A stretch of 64,000 nt of DNA. Origin: Curtobacterium poinsettiae (GTDB lineage Bacteria > Actinomycetota > Actinomycetes > Actinomycetales > Microbacteriaceae). Under the pieces are notes generated by a model, which was not told the DNA's origin, ran no database searches, and saw only the letters and a program-made list of their open reading frames with translations. Positions 8,202 through 15,091 of the stretch are shown piece by piece; the first letter of the stretch is position 1, and each line of letters starts with the position of its first letter. The translations under genes and the position numbers were made by a program. Where the stretch lies: NCBI RefSeq assembly GCF_025677645.1, contig NZ_CP106879.1:3410001-3474000 (forward strand), written 5' to 3'.

Positions 8202-9238
8202 GCCGCGTCCTCGTAGGGGGTGTTAGAAGCGTTAGAAGTGTTAGAACCCTCTTCGGAACTAACAGATCTAACGGAACTAACAGGGCCATAGAGGCCCCGT
8301 GATGGCTTCAAGATGCGCTTCGCGTCCACGGCACGCTTGAGGTACACGTCCAGCTGAGCAACCGGGATCGTCGGCAGCAGGTGCTGAATCTCCTGACGAG
8401 ACACTGGAGCTTCCGCCTGGTAAATGACGCCGATGATGTCGGCCATCCGATCCCCCACTCCCGTGGACACCTTGATGGCGTCAGCAGCAGCACGAGCAGC
8501 CTCCAGCCCTCCACCGTTGAGTGCCCAAGCTCCCGAGTCGGATAGCAGCAGTGCGTACTCGCCCTCTTTCGCATCGCGAGAGGTGACATGTAGCGTCGCG
8601 CTCTGCTCCTGTCGCTCCCGTCGCAGCACAAGCACCGTGTCGGCAGCTCCTGCGATGCCCTGGGTGCCACTCACAGCGTCCAGGAAGTCCTCCCCGCCGC
8701 TCTTGCGGGTGTGGTGGACGATGATCAGCGACGAGCCCGGTTCGGCGTCTGTAGTTGCCTTGAGCGCGCCCAGGAACTCGTAGTCGGCGGCGTACTGCGA
8801 CTTCGTTGCTGCGGTACTCGGCAACACCTTTCCGAGGGTGTCGAGGATGACGACGGGGTTCTGGTCGATGTTCCGGGAGATGAACTCCCTGATTGCTGGG
8901 ATCACCTGACCGCCATCGAGTGCTGTGACGAACTCGAGCCGCGGGGTGACCACCTCAGGGTTGAGCGTGCGAATGCGCTGCTGCAGGCGGCGGGGGCCGT
9001 CTTCGAGTGCAAGGTACAGAACCGGTCGTGGTGCACCCGTAGGTACACCGCCAAGCGCTTTCTCGCCAACGTGGAGCGAGAGCGCCAGTCCGAGCACTAG
9101 CCAGCTCTTGCCGATCTTCGGCGCTGCGACGAGCAGGGTCATGCCCTCGGGGATGATGCCGGGGACGACGTACTGAGTGGGTGGGAAATCCTGCGCCATC
9201 AGCCAACGGGCATCGAAAGTGGTGGGAGGTCGGGTCAT
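8198..9238 (-). CDS. RepA-like AAA ATPase / helicase (AAA_25)
   Basis: The protein has 346 residues with a RecA/DnaB-type core. Walker A is APKIGKS at 39 to 45, followed by YLALEDGPRRLQQR around 75 to 88 with the acidic residue at 79. Walker B is VVILD at 129 to 133 and the sensor stretch is LIIVHHTRKSGG. Proteins of this type load or unwind DNA at plasmid and phage origins, or supply the early ATPase of small elements. A C-terminal winged-helix-like part (APVSRQEIQHLLPTIPVAQL) fits origin binding. It overlaps both neighbours by four bases in the early run. Confidence 0.85.
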   Translation of the reverse strand: MTRPPTTFDARWLMAQDFPPTQYVVPGIIPEGMTLLVAAPKIGKSWLVLGLALSLHVGEKALGGVPTGAPRPVLYLALEDGPRRLQQRIRTLNPEVVTPRLEFVTALDGGQVIPAIREFISRNIDQNPVVILDTLGKVLPSTAATKSQYAADYEFLGALKATTDAEPGSSLIIVHHTRKSGGEDFLDAVSGTQGIAGAADTVLVLRRERQEQSATLHVTSRDAKEGEYALLLSDSGAWALNGGGLEAARAAADAIKVSTGVGDRMADIIGVIYQAEAPVSRQEIQHLLPTIPVAQLDVYLKRAVDAKRILKPSRGLYGPVSSVRSVSSEEGSNTSNASNTPYEDAA

Positions 9239-9648
9239 TGGGTCTCCTGTCCGGAGTAGATCTGGGCGCGGATCTCGGCCGCTCGTTTGGCTGCGGCTTC
9301 AGCGCCGCGATGCTTCTGCGCCTCGAGGAAGGCGTTGGTTGTCTCGTGGTCACGCGATGGCTGGCGTCGGCACACTTCGGCGTAGAGCCGGTCTGCGTCG
9401 TCGTTCGCGTGGTCGACTTCGGGTTGCCGTGACGCACTGCCCTGCTCGAACGCGAAGACGTAGAACTGCCGAAGTGAGGGCGGCAGCTGTCTGAGCTCGA
9501 CGACGCCAGCGGTGAGGTCGATCGCGAGCTGATGCATGAATCGCTCTGCGGCTGGCGAGAGGGCGATGGTGTCCGGGTACGAGAAAGCCCCCTCGTCCTC
9601 GTGGTGAGGATCTGGGGGCTTCCTGGTGCCGGACTGGCCTACGGCCAC
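9235..9648 (-). CDS. Phage protein of unknown function
   Basis: The protein has 137 residues. The GTG start has GGAG eight bases upstream and overlaps the preceding gene. The N-terminus is acidic, then comes LPPSLRQFYVFAFEQG, then a charged Arg/Ala helix to the end. No family is recognised. The ATGA overlap with the ATPase suggests coexpression and possibly a replication accessory role. Confidence 0.65.
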   Translation of the reverse strand: MAVGQSGTRKPPDPHHEDEGAFSYPDTIALSPAAERFMHQLAIDLTAGVVELRQLPPSLRQFYVFAFEQGSASRQPEVDHANDDADRLYAEVCRRQPSRDHETTNAFLEAQKHRGAEAAAKRAAEIRAQIYSGQETQ

Positions 9649-9818
9649 TCAGGCGGCTCCGGACGTTCCGCGTCCTGCGCAGCTTCGAGCAGGCAGATTG
9701 CGAGCCTCCGCGCCTGATCGCCCGCGAGTTCCGTCAGGGGGCGTTCCGCACGAAGCCCTACGACGCCATTGATGGCAAGCACGGCAAAGCCCTCGACTGT
9801 CGACCTTCCGACGGCCAT
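9639..9818 (-). CDS. Small phage protein, unknown function
   Basis: The protein has 59 residues from the ATG that overlaps the upstream stop as TGATG. A GTG five codons earlier is less likely. A helical segment (ERPLTELAGDQARRLAICLLEAAQDAE is the region, residues about 25 to 50) and an acidic Pro-rich end are all that is visible. Confidence 0.55.
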   Translation of the reverse strand: MAVGRSTVEGFAVLAINGVVGLRAERPLTELAGDQARRLAICLLEAAQDAERPEPPEWP

Positions 9819-10069
9819 CAGCGGGCGTTCCACACCTGCTGCACGCTCAGGCCAAGGGCTTCACGAGTTCGCTCGATCGACCGCACCGACGGGTCCACGC
9901 CGAACCAGAGGAAAGCGAATGCCAGCGGACTGATGGCAGTGCGGCGGCGCAGCGTCGAGTACGTGTGCCCCTGCAGGTGAGCTGTCGCTCGGATGCGTCG
10001 GCAGGCGTTGCGCGCGGTCAGGAGCGCCTTGCCCTGTCGGAGGATGGTGGTAGCGTTCTGCTTGAACAT
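9818..10069 (-). CDS. Small phage protein, unknown function
   Basis: The protein has 83 residues and an ATG preceded by AAGGA. The N-terminal half is strongly basic (RNACRRIRATAHLQGH), followed by LAFAFLWFGVDPSVRSIERTR, which could form a helix-turn-helix-like end (REALGLSVQQVWNAR). DNA binding is plausible but unproven. It sits in the early run with tight spacing. Confidence 0.6.
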   Translation of the reverse strand: MFKQNATTILRQGKALLTARNACRRIRATAHLQGHTYSTLRRRTAISPLAFAFLWFGVDPSVRSIERTREALGLSVQQVWNAR

Positions 10070-10087
10070 CAGTGTTCCTTCTGGTTC

Positions 10088-10456
10088 TTAGCGGTTCTGG
10101 TTGGAAGTAGGCCCGGTTGCAGCCGGGCCTTTTTTCATGCGCAGGGTCTTGCTCTTGCCCGTCCGGCTCGGTGCCGGCTCAGCGATTCGGACCAGGTAGC
10201 GGAGCATCTCTGCTGCCACCTCCGGCTCGAGGTTGAGTTGGACGGGATGCTCTGAGATGCCTGGCGACGACACCATGGCTCCCGAATTGTCTTGATGTCG
10301 CCGTTTGGTCCGCTGCCGGACCAAGCTCGGCCCCGTGATGCGCCAATCGAGTGGCAGCACCGAGTGGTTCACGAGTTCGACGACTGCATCGAAGGTGGGG
10401 TCCCGATGAGGGAGTACCGAGCGACCGTGGTCTGCCTGGCTGTTGTCAGAGGTCAA
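10088..10456 (-). CDS. Phage early protein, unknown function, TTG start
   Basis: The protein has 122 residues. The start is TTG overlapping the AlpA-like stop as TTGA, with GAGAGG upstream. It shows FDAVVELVNHSVLPLDWRI and later VQLNLEPEVAAEMLRYLVRI, an amphipathic helix. The C-terminus is Lys/Arg-rich and is encoded by the bases of a plus-strand hairpin. An extended reading beginning near 10756 would cover the whole AlpA-like gene in another frame and is rejected. Confidence 0.6.
   Translation of the reverse strand: MTSDNSQADHGRSVLPHRDPTFDAVVELVNHSVLPLDWRITGPSLVRQRTKRRHQDNSGAMVSSPGISEHPVQLNLEPEVAAEMLRYLVRIAEPAPSRTGKSKTLRMKKGPAATGPTSNQNR
10109..10136 (+). terminator. Intrinsic terminator facing right, inside a leftward gene
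   Basis: AGGCCCGG, a 6-nt loop and CCGGGCCT are followed by TTTTTC on the plus strand. On the minus strand there is no T-run. No rightward gene ends here. It would stop antisense or rightward transcription before the regulator and integrase. Confidence 0.65.
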
Positions 10457-10677
10457 GCGGCCTCTCCCGCGGTCCCGGTCCGAGCGGACTCGTCCAACCA
10501 CTCCTGGACGTCGGCTGGCGAGTAGCGCACGGTCTTCGGTCCGAGCTTTCGGTACTTCGGCCCGGTTCCCTTGAACCGCATCTGCGAGAGTGCCGATGCA
10601 GTCAGGCCGACCCAGTTCCCGACCTGCTCGCTGGTCAGTAGCGACTCCCTGGTGCTGAGCGTGTCTCCGGAGGACAT
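10453..10677 (-). CDS. AlpA / excisionase-like HTH protein
   Basis: The protein has 74 residues. The ATG has AAAGGAG six bases upstream, and a GTG one codon earlier is too close to it. A single winged helix of the MerR/AlpA type fills the protein: LLTSEQVGNWVGLTASALSQMR, then the wing GPKYRKLGPKTVRYSPADVQEW. Such proteins act as excisionases or transcriptional switches. It is the first leftward early gene and is transcribed away from the operator region, like Cro, Cox or Xis genes in temperate phages. Confidence 0.8.
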   Translation of the reverse strand: MSSGDTLSTRESLLTSEQVGNWVGLTASALSQMRFKGTGPKYRKLGPKTVRYSPADVQEWLDESARTGTAGEAA

Positions 10678-10687
10678 CACCGTCTCC

Positions 10688-10749
10688 TTTCGTCAGACGA
10701 ACGAGTTTTCGTCTAACGAAAGAGTAGGTGCAGTTTTCGTGTGACGCAA
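10688..10749. promoter_or_regulatory. Three 15-bp palindromic operators between divergent early genes
   Basis: Copies lie at 10688 to 10702, 10707 to 10721 and 10735 to 10749. The middle copy is a perfect palindrome, TTTCGTCTAACGAAA. The outer two share TTTCGT-N3-ACG with changes in the last bases. Centres are 19 and 28 bp apart. They cover the whole space between the leftward AlpA-like gene and the rightward regulator, as expected for a CI/Cro-type switch. Confidence 0.75.
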
Positions 10750-10754
10750 GTAAC

Positions 10755-11066
10755 ATGCATCAAGTGAACGCATCTGACCTCGACGCCCATGCCAACCGTG
10801 TTGCTGCCGAACTCGCTCGCGAGGTGCGCGCGGAGATGGCGCGGCAGTTGATCAGCAACCGGGAGCTCAGTCGTCGCCTCGAAGCTGTCGGGTACCCGAA
10901 GTCAGAGCCCACGATCAGCAGGATCACCCGCGGCACTCAGGGGCTGACCGCTGTCGACCTGATCATGATCTGCGGCGTGCTGGGCGTTTCTCCGGCCGAG
11001 ATGGTCGCTCAGGCCACGAAGGTCGCTGAAGAGAACGAACAGGGCGTGACCGATGGCCAGCATTGA
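10755..11066 (+). CDS. Cro/CI-like phage regulator
   Basis: The protein has 103 residues from the ATG just after the third operator. A GTG at 10728 would place operator 3 inside the gene. An XRE-type HTH spans roughly residues 35 to 85 (NRELSRRLEAVGYPKSEPTISRIT, then LTAVDLIMICGVLGVSPAEM). The N-terminal helix is charged. No ribosome site precedes the ATG, so leaderless translation is likely. It overlaps the integrase start by 14 bases, which suggests lysogenic coexpression of repressor and integrase. Confidence 0.75.
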   Translation: MHQVNASDLDAHANRVAAELAREVRAEMARQLISNRELSRRLEAVGYPKSEPTISRITRGTQGLTAVDLIMICGVLGVSPAEMVAQATKVAEENEQGVTDGQH

Positions 11067-12165
11067 GCCCTACGAGACCAACGCCGGCACCCGGTACAAG
11101 GTCCGCTATCGGACGCCTGATCGGAAGCAGCGCGAGAAGAAGGGCTTCGTGCGGAAGCGCGATGCAGAGACGTACCGGGCGACGATCGAGGTTTCGAAGC
11201 ACCGCGGCGAGTACGTCGACCCTTCCGACGCGAAGGTCACGGTCGGCGAGCTTGCGGTTGCGTGGCTCGCAGGGCAGACGCATCTGAAGCCGTCGTCTCT
11301 GCGACCCGTGGAGACGTCGTGGCGCGTGCATGTGGAGCCGCGGTGGGGGAAGGTCCCGGTCGGCGCTGTGAGTCACTCAGCGGTACAGGCGTGGGTCGCT
11401 GGCCTCTCCAGCGAGCGCGGCGCGACGACGGTACTGCGCGCGTACGGGGTGCTGGCCGGGATCCTGGACGTCGCGGTGAAGGATCGCCGCGTGAGCGTGA
11501 ACCACGCTCGAGGGGTGAACCTCCCCCGCAAGGTGTCGAAGCCGCACGTCTACCTTTCTCAGAAGCAGCTGGCGGCACTCGTGCGGGCGTCCGGCGAACG
11601 CGGCGCGCTCGTGGCCGTGCTCGGCTACACGGGCCTCCGGTGGGGTGAAGCGATCGGGCTGCGGGTGCGAGACCTAGACATGCTGCGCCGACGACTGTCG
11701 GTCGTGGAGAACGCGGTGGAGGTCAACGGGACGATGGAGGTCGGCACCCCCAAGACGCACAAGCGGCGGACACTCGTCTTCCCGAAGCTGCTCGTGCCAG
11801 CGCTCGCCAAAGCATGCGAAGGCAAGGATCGCGAAGATCTCGTGTTCCCCGGCGCTGACGGCTCCTATATGCGGCGCACGCGGGCGTCCAAGGGCAGTAA
11901 GTCCTGGTTCGTCACAGCGCTCGCAGAATGCGGGCTGGACCCCATGACGCCGCACGACCTCCGTCACACCGCCGCGTCGCTGGCGATCAGCTCCGGCGCG
12001 AACGTCAAGGCAGTGCAACGCATGCTCGGGCACGCCTCCGCGGCGATGACGCTCGACGTGTACGCGGACCTGTTCGACGACGACCTGACGGCACTGGCCG
12101 ACGGCATCGACGACGCAGCGCGTGCAGCAGATGTGTTCGATCTGTGGGGCTCTGCCGCTTCCTGA
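11053..12165 (+). CDS. int: Tyrosine recombinase (phage integrase)
   Basis: The protein has 370 residues. An AP2-like arm-binding start (SIEPYETNAGTRYKVRYRT) is followed by a SAM-like core-binding domain around 65 to 150 and the catalytic domain. Catalytic residues seen are Arg196 (TGLRWGE), His301 and Arg304 (HDLRHTA), His327 (LGHAS) and the nucleophile Tyr337 (DVYADLF). It inserts and excises the element at the tRNA-Ser(GCT) 3' end, which lies 58 bp beyond its stop. It is coupled to the upstream regulator. Confidence 0.95.
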   Translation: MASIEPYETNAGTRYKVRYRTPDRKQREKKGFVRKRDAETYRATIEVSKHRGEYVDPSDAKVTVGELAVAWLAGQTHLKPSSLRPVETSWRVHVEPRWGKVPVGAVSHSAVQAWVAGLSSERGATTVLRAYGVLAGILDVAVKDRRVSVNHARGVNLPRKVSKPHVYLSQKQLAALVRASGERGALVAVLGYTGLRWGEAIGLRVRDLDMLRRRLSVVENAVEVNGTMEVGTPKTHKRRTLVFPKLLVPALAKACEGKDREDLVFPGADGSYMRRTRASKGSKSWFVTALAECGLDPMTPHDLRHTAASLAISSGANVKAVQRMLGHASAAMTLDVYADLFDDDLTALADGIDDAARAADVFDLWGSAAS

Positions 12166-12172
12166 GACGGCG

Positions 12173-12216
12173 GAAGCCCCTCCGTCCCGCGTGTTCATGC
12201 GGATCGGAAGGGCTTC
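12173..12216 (+). terminator. Hairpin between integrase and tRNA-Ser
   Basis: GAAGCCCCTCCG pairs with CGGAAGGGCTTC with one mismatch across a 20-nt loop. It lies between the convergent integrase and tRNA and can end either transcript. No long T-run follows. Confidence 0.55.
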
Positions 12217-12223
12217 TCGTGTG

Positions 12224-12313
12224 CGGAGACGGAGGGATTTGAACCCTCGGTCCCCTCAAAGGGGACTCCACCTTAGCAGGGTGGTGCACTCGGCCGGACT
12301 ATGCGACGTCTCC
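12224..12313 (-). tRNA. tRNA-Ser (anticodon GCT), attachment site of the element
   Basis: The acceptor stem GGAGACG/CGTCTCC, anticodon loop CTGCTAA, a long variable arm (GTCCCCTTTGAGGGGAC) and T-loop GTTCAAATC are all visible. CCA is not encoded. The gene is intact, so the phage side restores its 3' end. The integrase side faces this 3' end, making it the likely att core. Confidence 0.95.
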
Positions 12314-12746
12314 AAGCACTCTCGCGAGCGCTGCGACCACCATACAGGAGGACCGCGCCACTCTCGACCCGACGCACACCCGCGCGTGGCACGACCCGTC
12401 ACACTCGGTCCCCCGAAGTGGGGACACGTGGGGGTTGTCGGGGCGTACCCCACTGCATACCATCATCGGGACGCGGCAATCACGTTCCGGGGCTCGTCCC
12501 CGTCGTCGCGACACAGCACCCGACGTCGTTCCCCGTGCGGGCCCGGCGCGCCCGATCGCGTGGCGCCCGGCGGGGAGCGACTTCCTCCGGGGGCGCGGCC
12601 CACCACCGCGCCCCCGCTTCTGCGTTCCGGGCACCTCCCGAGCCGAGACTCGTCTCCGCGGACAGTTCGCGGGTGCTGCAGGCCGCAGAGAGTCCGCGCA
12701 GCCGAGACTCGGGGACGGCAGGCGAGCAGCCGACCGCGCCCGCGCC
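12314..12746. other. 433-bp spacer without a supported gene
   Basis: Frames on both strands here are Arg/Pro/Ala-rich with no motif and no ribosome site. The 12-mer AGCCGAGACTCG occurs twice (12641 and 12700). The stretch probably holds the tRNA-Ser promoter on its left side and the end of the LCP transcript on its right. Confidence 0.5.
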
Positions 12747-14069
12747 TCAGTACCCGAACGCCTTGGAGCAGGTCTGCTGGTCGGCGGACTGGCCCTCGAG
12801 CCCGTCGATGGTCTCGGGCGTCGCCGAGGGGGTGCGCGGTGCGGCGGACGACGGCCCTGCCGGGGTCGCGGGCTGCGGCGCAGCGGCCGGCGACGACGGT
12901 GCAGCGGTCGGCTGCGTCGGGTTCGGCTGCGTCGGCTTCGTCTGCGTCGGGTTCGTCTCGGACCCGATGCCCGTGCTGTCGGCCCCGAGGGAGAACGACT
13001 GGTCGGCCTTGATCTTCGCGAACAGCCGGTCGGCCAGGTACGTCGTCGGCTCGACCTTGCCCTCGTAGACGCCGGTGCCGCCCGTGGTGCCCGGGTACTG
13101 CACGAAGTTCACCTGTGCCAGCGGCAGGTCGCGCAGCGCCAGGCCCATCTGCACCATGGTCCCGATGTCGTTGAGGCTCTGGGACAGCTGCATGTTCGAC
13201 GCCGCGGCCCGGGCCAGCTTGTACAGGCGGGTCGGCGAACCGAGGGTGTCGTTCGACTTCACGGTGCGGAGCAGCGACGACAGGAACACCTGCTGACTGG
13301 AGATCCGACCGAGGTCCGACCCGTCGCCGACCCCGTGCCGGGTGCGCAGGAACGCCAGGGCCTCGTCACCCTGCAGGGTCGATGTGCCGGCCGGCAGGTT
13401 CAGCCCGGTGTACGAGTCGGTGATGGGCTGGGCGACGCAGACGGGCACGCCGCCGATGGCGTTCGACATCTCGATGACACCCTTGAAGGACACCGCGGCC
13501 GAGTACTGGATGTCGAGACCGGTGAGCCCGGCGACGGTCTGGGTGACGCAGTTCAGGCCGCCCTCGCCGAACGAGGTGTTGATCGGCTGCGCCGCCATCG
13601 CCGGGGCCGTGCCCGTGCCGTCGGTCTTCCTGCAGGCAGGGATCGGCGTGACGAGGTCACGCGGGATGCTCACCGCGGTCGCGTTGGTGTGGTCGGCCGA
13701 GACGTGCAGCAGGATGTTGACGTCGTTGAGGGTCGCGTCCCGCTCCCCGAAGGCAGCACTCTGCTCGGGGTCGTTGTCGGTGCCGACGACGAGCATGTTG
13801 AACCCGCCCTTGAAGGCACTGATCGGCTTCGCGCCGCCCTTCGCCTGCGGTGCGGGCTGACCCTGGATCTCGACGCCGTCACCGAGGTCGTCCGTGACCT
13901 GCTTCGCCGCGATCGCCGTGACCGAGACCGAGCTCACCAGGGCCACGGCGACGACGGCCGAGACCGTCTTGGCAGCGGTCGCGACGGGGCTCGAGCGCCG
14001 CAGACGTCCGTGCCGTGCGATCCCGGACGCTCGGTTCAAGCGGTGGGATCGATCGCGGACGTCGTTCAC
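12747..14069 (-). CDS. LytR-CpsA-Psr (LCP) family cell-wall ligase
   Basis: The protein has 440 residues from a GTG with AGGAG five bases upstream; longer readings lack a ribosome site. A basic cytosolic end is followed by one membrane segment (TVSAVVAVALVSSVSVTAIAA). The extracytoplasmic LCP domain has FNMLVVGTDNDP, ILLHVSADHTNATAVSIPRD with the phosphate-binding Arg, and FLRTRHGVGDGSDLGR. LCP enzymes attach teichoic acid or polysaccharide to peptidoglycan. The C-terminus is a Pro/Thr/Ala tail with NPTQ-type repeats. It is monocistronic. Confidence 0.9.
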   Translation of the reverse strand: MNDVRDRSHRLNRASGIARHGRLRRSSPVATAAKTVSAVVAVALVSSVSVTAIAAKQVTDDLGDGVEIQGQPAPQAKGGAKPISAFKGGFNMLVVGTDNDPEQSAAFGERDATLNDVNILLHVSADHTNATAVSIPRDLVTPIPACRKTDGTGTAPAMAAQPINTSFGEGGLNCVTQTVAGLTGLDIQYSAAVSFKGVIEMSNAIGGVPVCVAQPITDSYTGLNLPAGTSTLQGDEALAFLRTRHGVGDGSDLGRISSQQVFLSSLLRTVKSNDTLGSPTRLYKLARAAASNMQLSQSLNDIGTMVQMGLALRDLPLAQVNFVQYPGTTGGTGVYEGKVEPTTYLADRLFAKIKADQSFSLGADSTGIGSETNPTQTKPTQPNPTQPTAAPSSPAAAPQPATPAGPSSAAPRTPSATPETIDGLEGQSADQQTCSKAFGY

Positions 14070-14241
14070 GGGCACTCCTGTCGTCGGTGGACACGCCGGG
14101 GACGGCAACCGGTCAAGGCTGCCACGACGTTGCCTGACGATCCAGTGCGAGGGACACCGGTACCGCTCGCTGCTCCGTGCCGCGACCTGCGGATCCACGG
14201 CGGTCGGCGCGGACCTGAGCGGATCCGCAGCCGGCGCCGGT

Positions 14242-14922
14242 TCAGGCCGACACGACCACCCGGAAGCGGTCCGGCAGGGCGATCAGCGCGGTCGACAGGT
14301 CGAGGAGCGCCGCGGCACAGTCGTCGAGGTCGTCTCGCTCGGCGGCGTCCACGGCCCGCTCGACGATCTCGACCCGGCGTCGCCGGTCGACCACGGCATC
14401 GATCCCGTTGGCCAGGGCGACGTCGTCGGTGAAGAACATGTCGAGCACGATGCGCTGCGACAGCAACCAGTCGCCACTGACGGACGACCCGCGGCGCCGC
14501 AGGTACCAGGCCCCGAGTTCGACGAAGGCACCGGCCTCGGTCCAGCACTCGCGCAGCCACACCTTGTCGAACCGGTCGTGGTACCCGACGGAGTTCGACG
14601 GCGGATCGACGAGCAGGGCCTGGGCGATCCGCAGTCGCTCGATCATCTGGTCGACCGACCACTGCGAGATCACGACACCGACGTAGCGCTGCACGGTGGC
14701 CAGCTGCAGGGACTCGAGGGTCACGAGGGCTTCGCGCACGGGCGTCCGTGACACCCGCATGTCCGATGCCAGGGTGTCGAGCCGCAGCCGCTGCCCGCGG
14801 CGGTACTCCCCCCGCAGGACGCTGTCGAGCAGTCGCAGGAACACCGCGTCGCGCAGCAGACTGCGGCGCAGGTCGCGGGGATCGAGGCCGCCGACGCCTG
14901 CTCGGACGGGGGTGTGCTCCAT
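14242..14922 (-). CDS. GntR family transcriptional regulator (FCD-like)
   Basis: The protein has 226 residues. The winged helix covers residues 20 to 85 (LRDAVFLRLLDSVLRGEYRRGQ, then LASDMRVSRTPVREALVTLES). A helical effector domain follows (DRFDKVWLRECWTEAGAFVE). Several upstream starts are open, and the ATG chosen begins the usual N-terminal spacing, although its ribosome site is weak. It is codirectional with the MFS porter upstream, and control of that transporter is a reasonable inference. Confidence 0.85.
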   Translation of the reverse strand: MEHTPVRAGVGGLDPRDLRRSLLRDAVFLRLLDSVLRGEYRRGQRLRLDTLASDMRVSRTPVREALVTLESLQLATVQRYVGVVISQWSVDQMIERLRIAQALLVDPPSNSVGYHDRFDKVWLRECWTEAGAFVELGAWYLRRRGSSVSGDWLLSQRIVLDMFFTDDVALANGIDAVVDRRRRVEIVERAVDAAERDDLDDCAAALLDLSTALIALPDRFRVVVSA

Positions 14923-15091
14923 CAGCCCAGGGTCACGCACGGGCGGCACCCCCGAGGCGGGGGCGGTCGCTGCCGTGGATCGTGGTCGCCGGTGTCGCGC
15001 TGTGGAGGAGTGCCATGCAGGCACAGTGGCAGCGCTGCGACGGCGGCGCTAAACACTCTGAATACAGAATGTCAGGCCGCCGCCGCGGGGC

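Larger units (their letters stand above)
1..12240. mobile_element. Integrated phage-like element, right end only
   Basis: Everything left of tRNA-Ser(GCT) belongs to one integrated element. It holds an integrase, a Cro/CI-like regulator with operators, an AlpA-like gene, a RepA-like ATPase, an HNH nuclease, a small terminase, a tape measure and a tail protein. The integrase ends just short of the 3' end of the tRNA, the usual place for a tyrosine-recombinase attachment site. The left end lies outside the window, so the second att copy cannot be seen. The large terminase, portal, capsid and tail-tube genes expected between small terminase and tape measure are absent from that place. It could be a deleted prophage or a phage satellite. 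Confidence 0.85.

Noticed and set aside
10457..10756. N-terminal extension of the unknown phage early gene
   Set aside because: It would run through the AlpA-like gene and the operators in another frame; the TTG coupled to the AlpA stop is better supported.
12224..12313. tRNA-Ser(GCT) disrupted by integration
   Set aside because: All stems and the acceptor pair are intact, so the element restores the gene end.
12435..14432. 665-residue open frame on the plus strand
   Set aside because: It is opposite the LCP gene; no family features.
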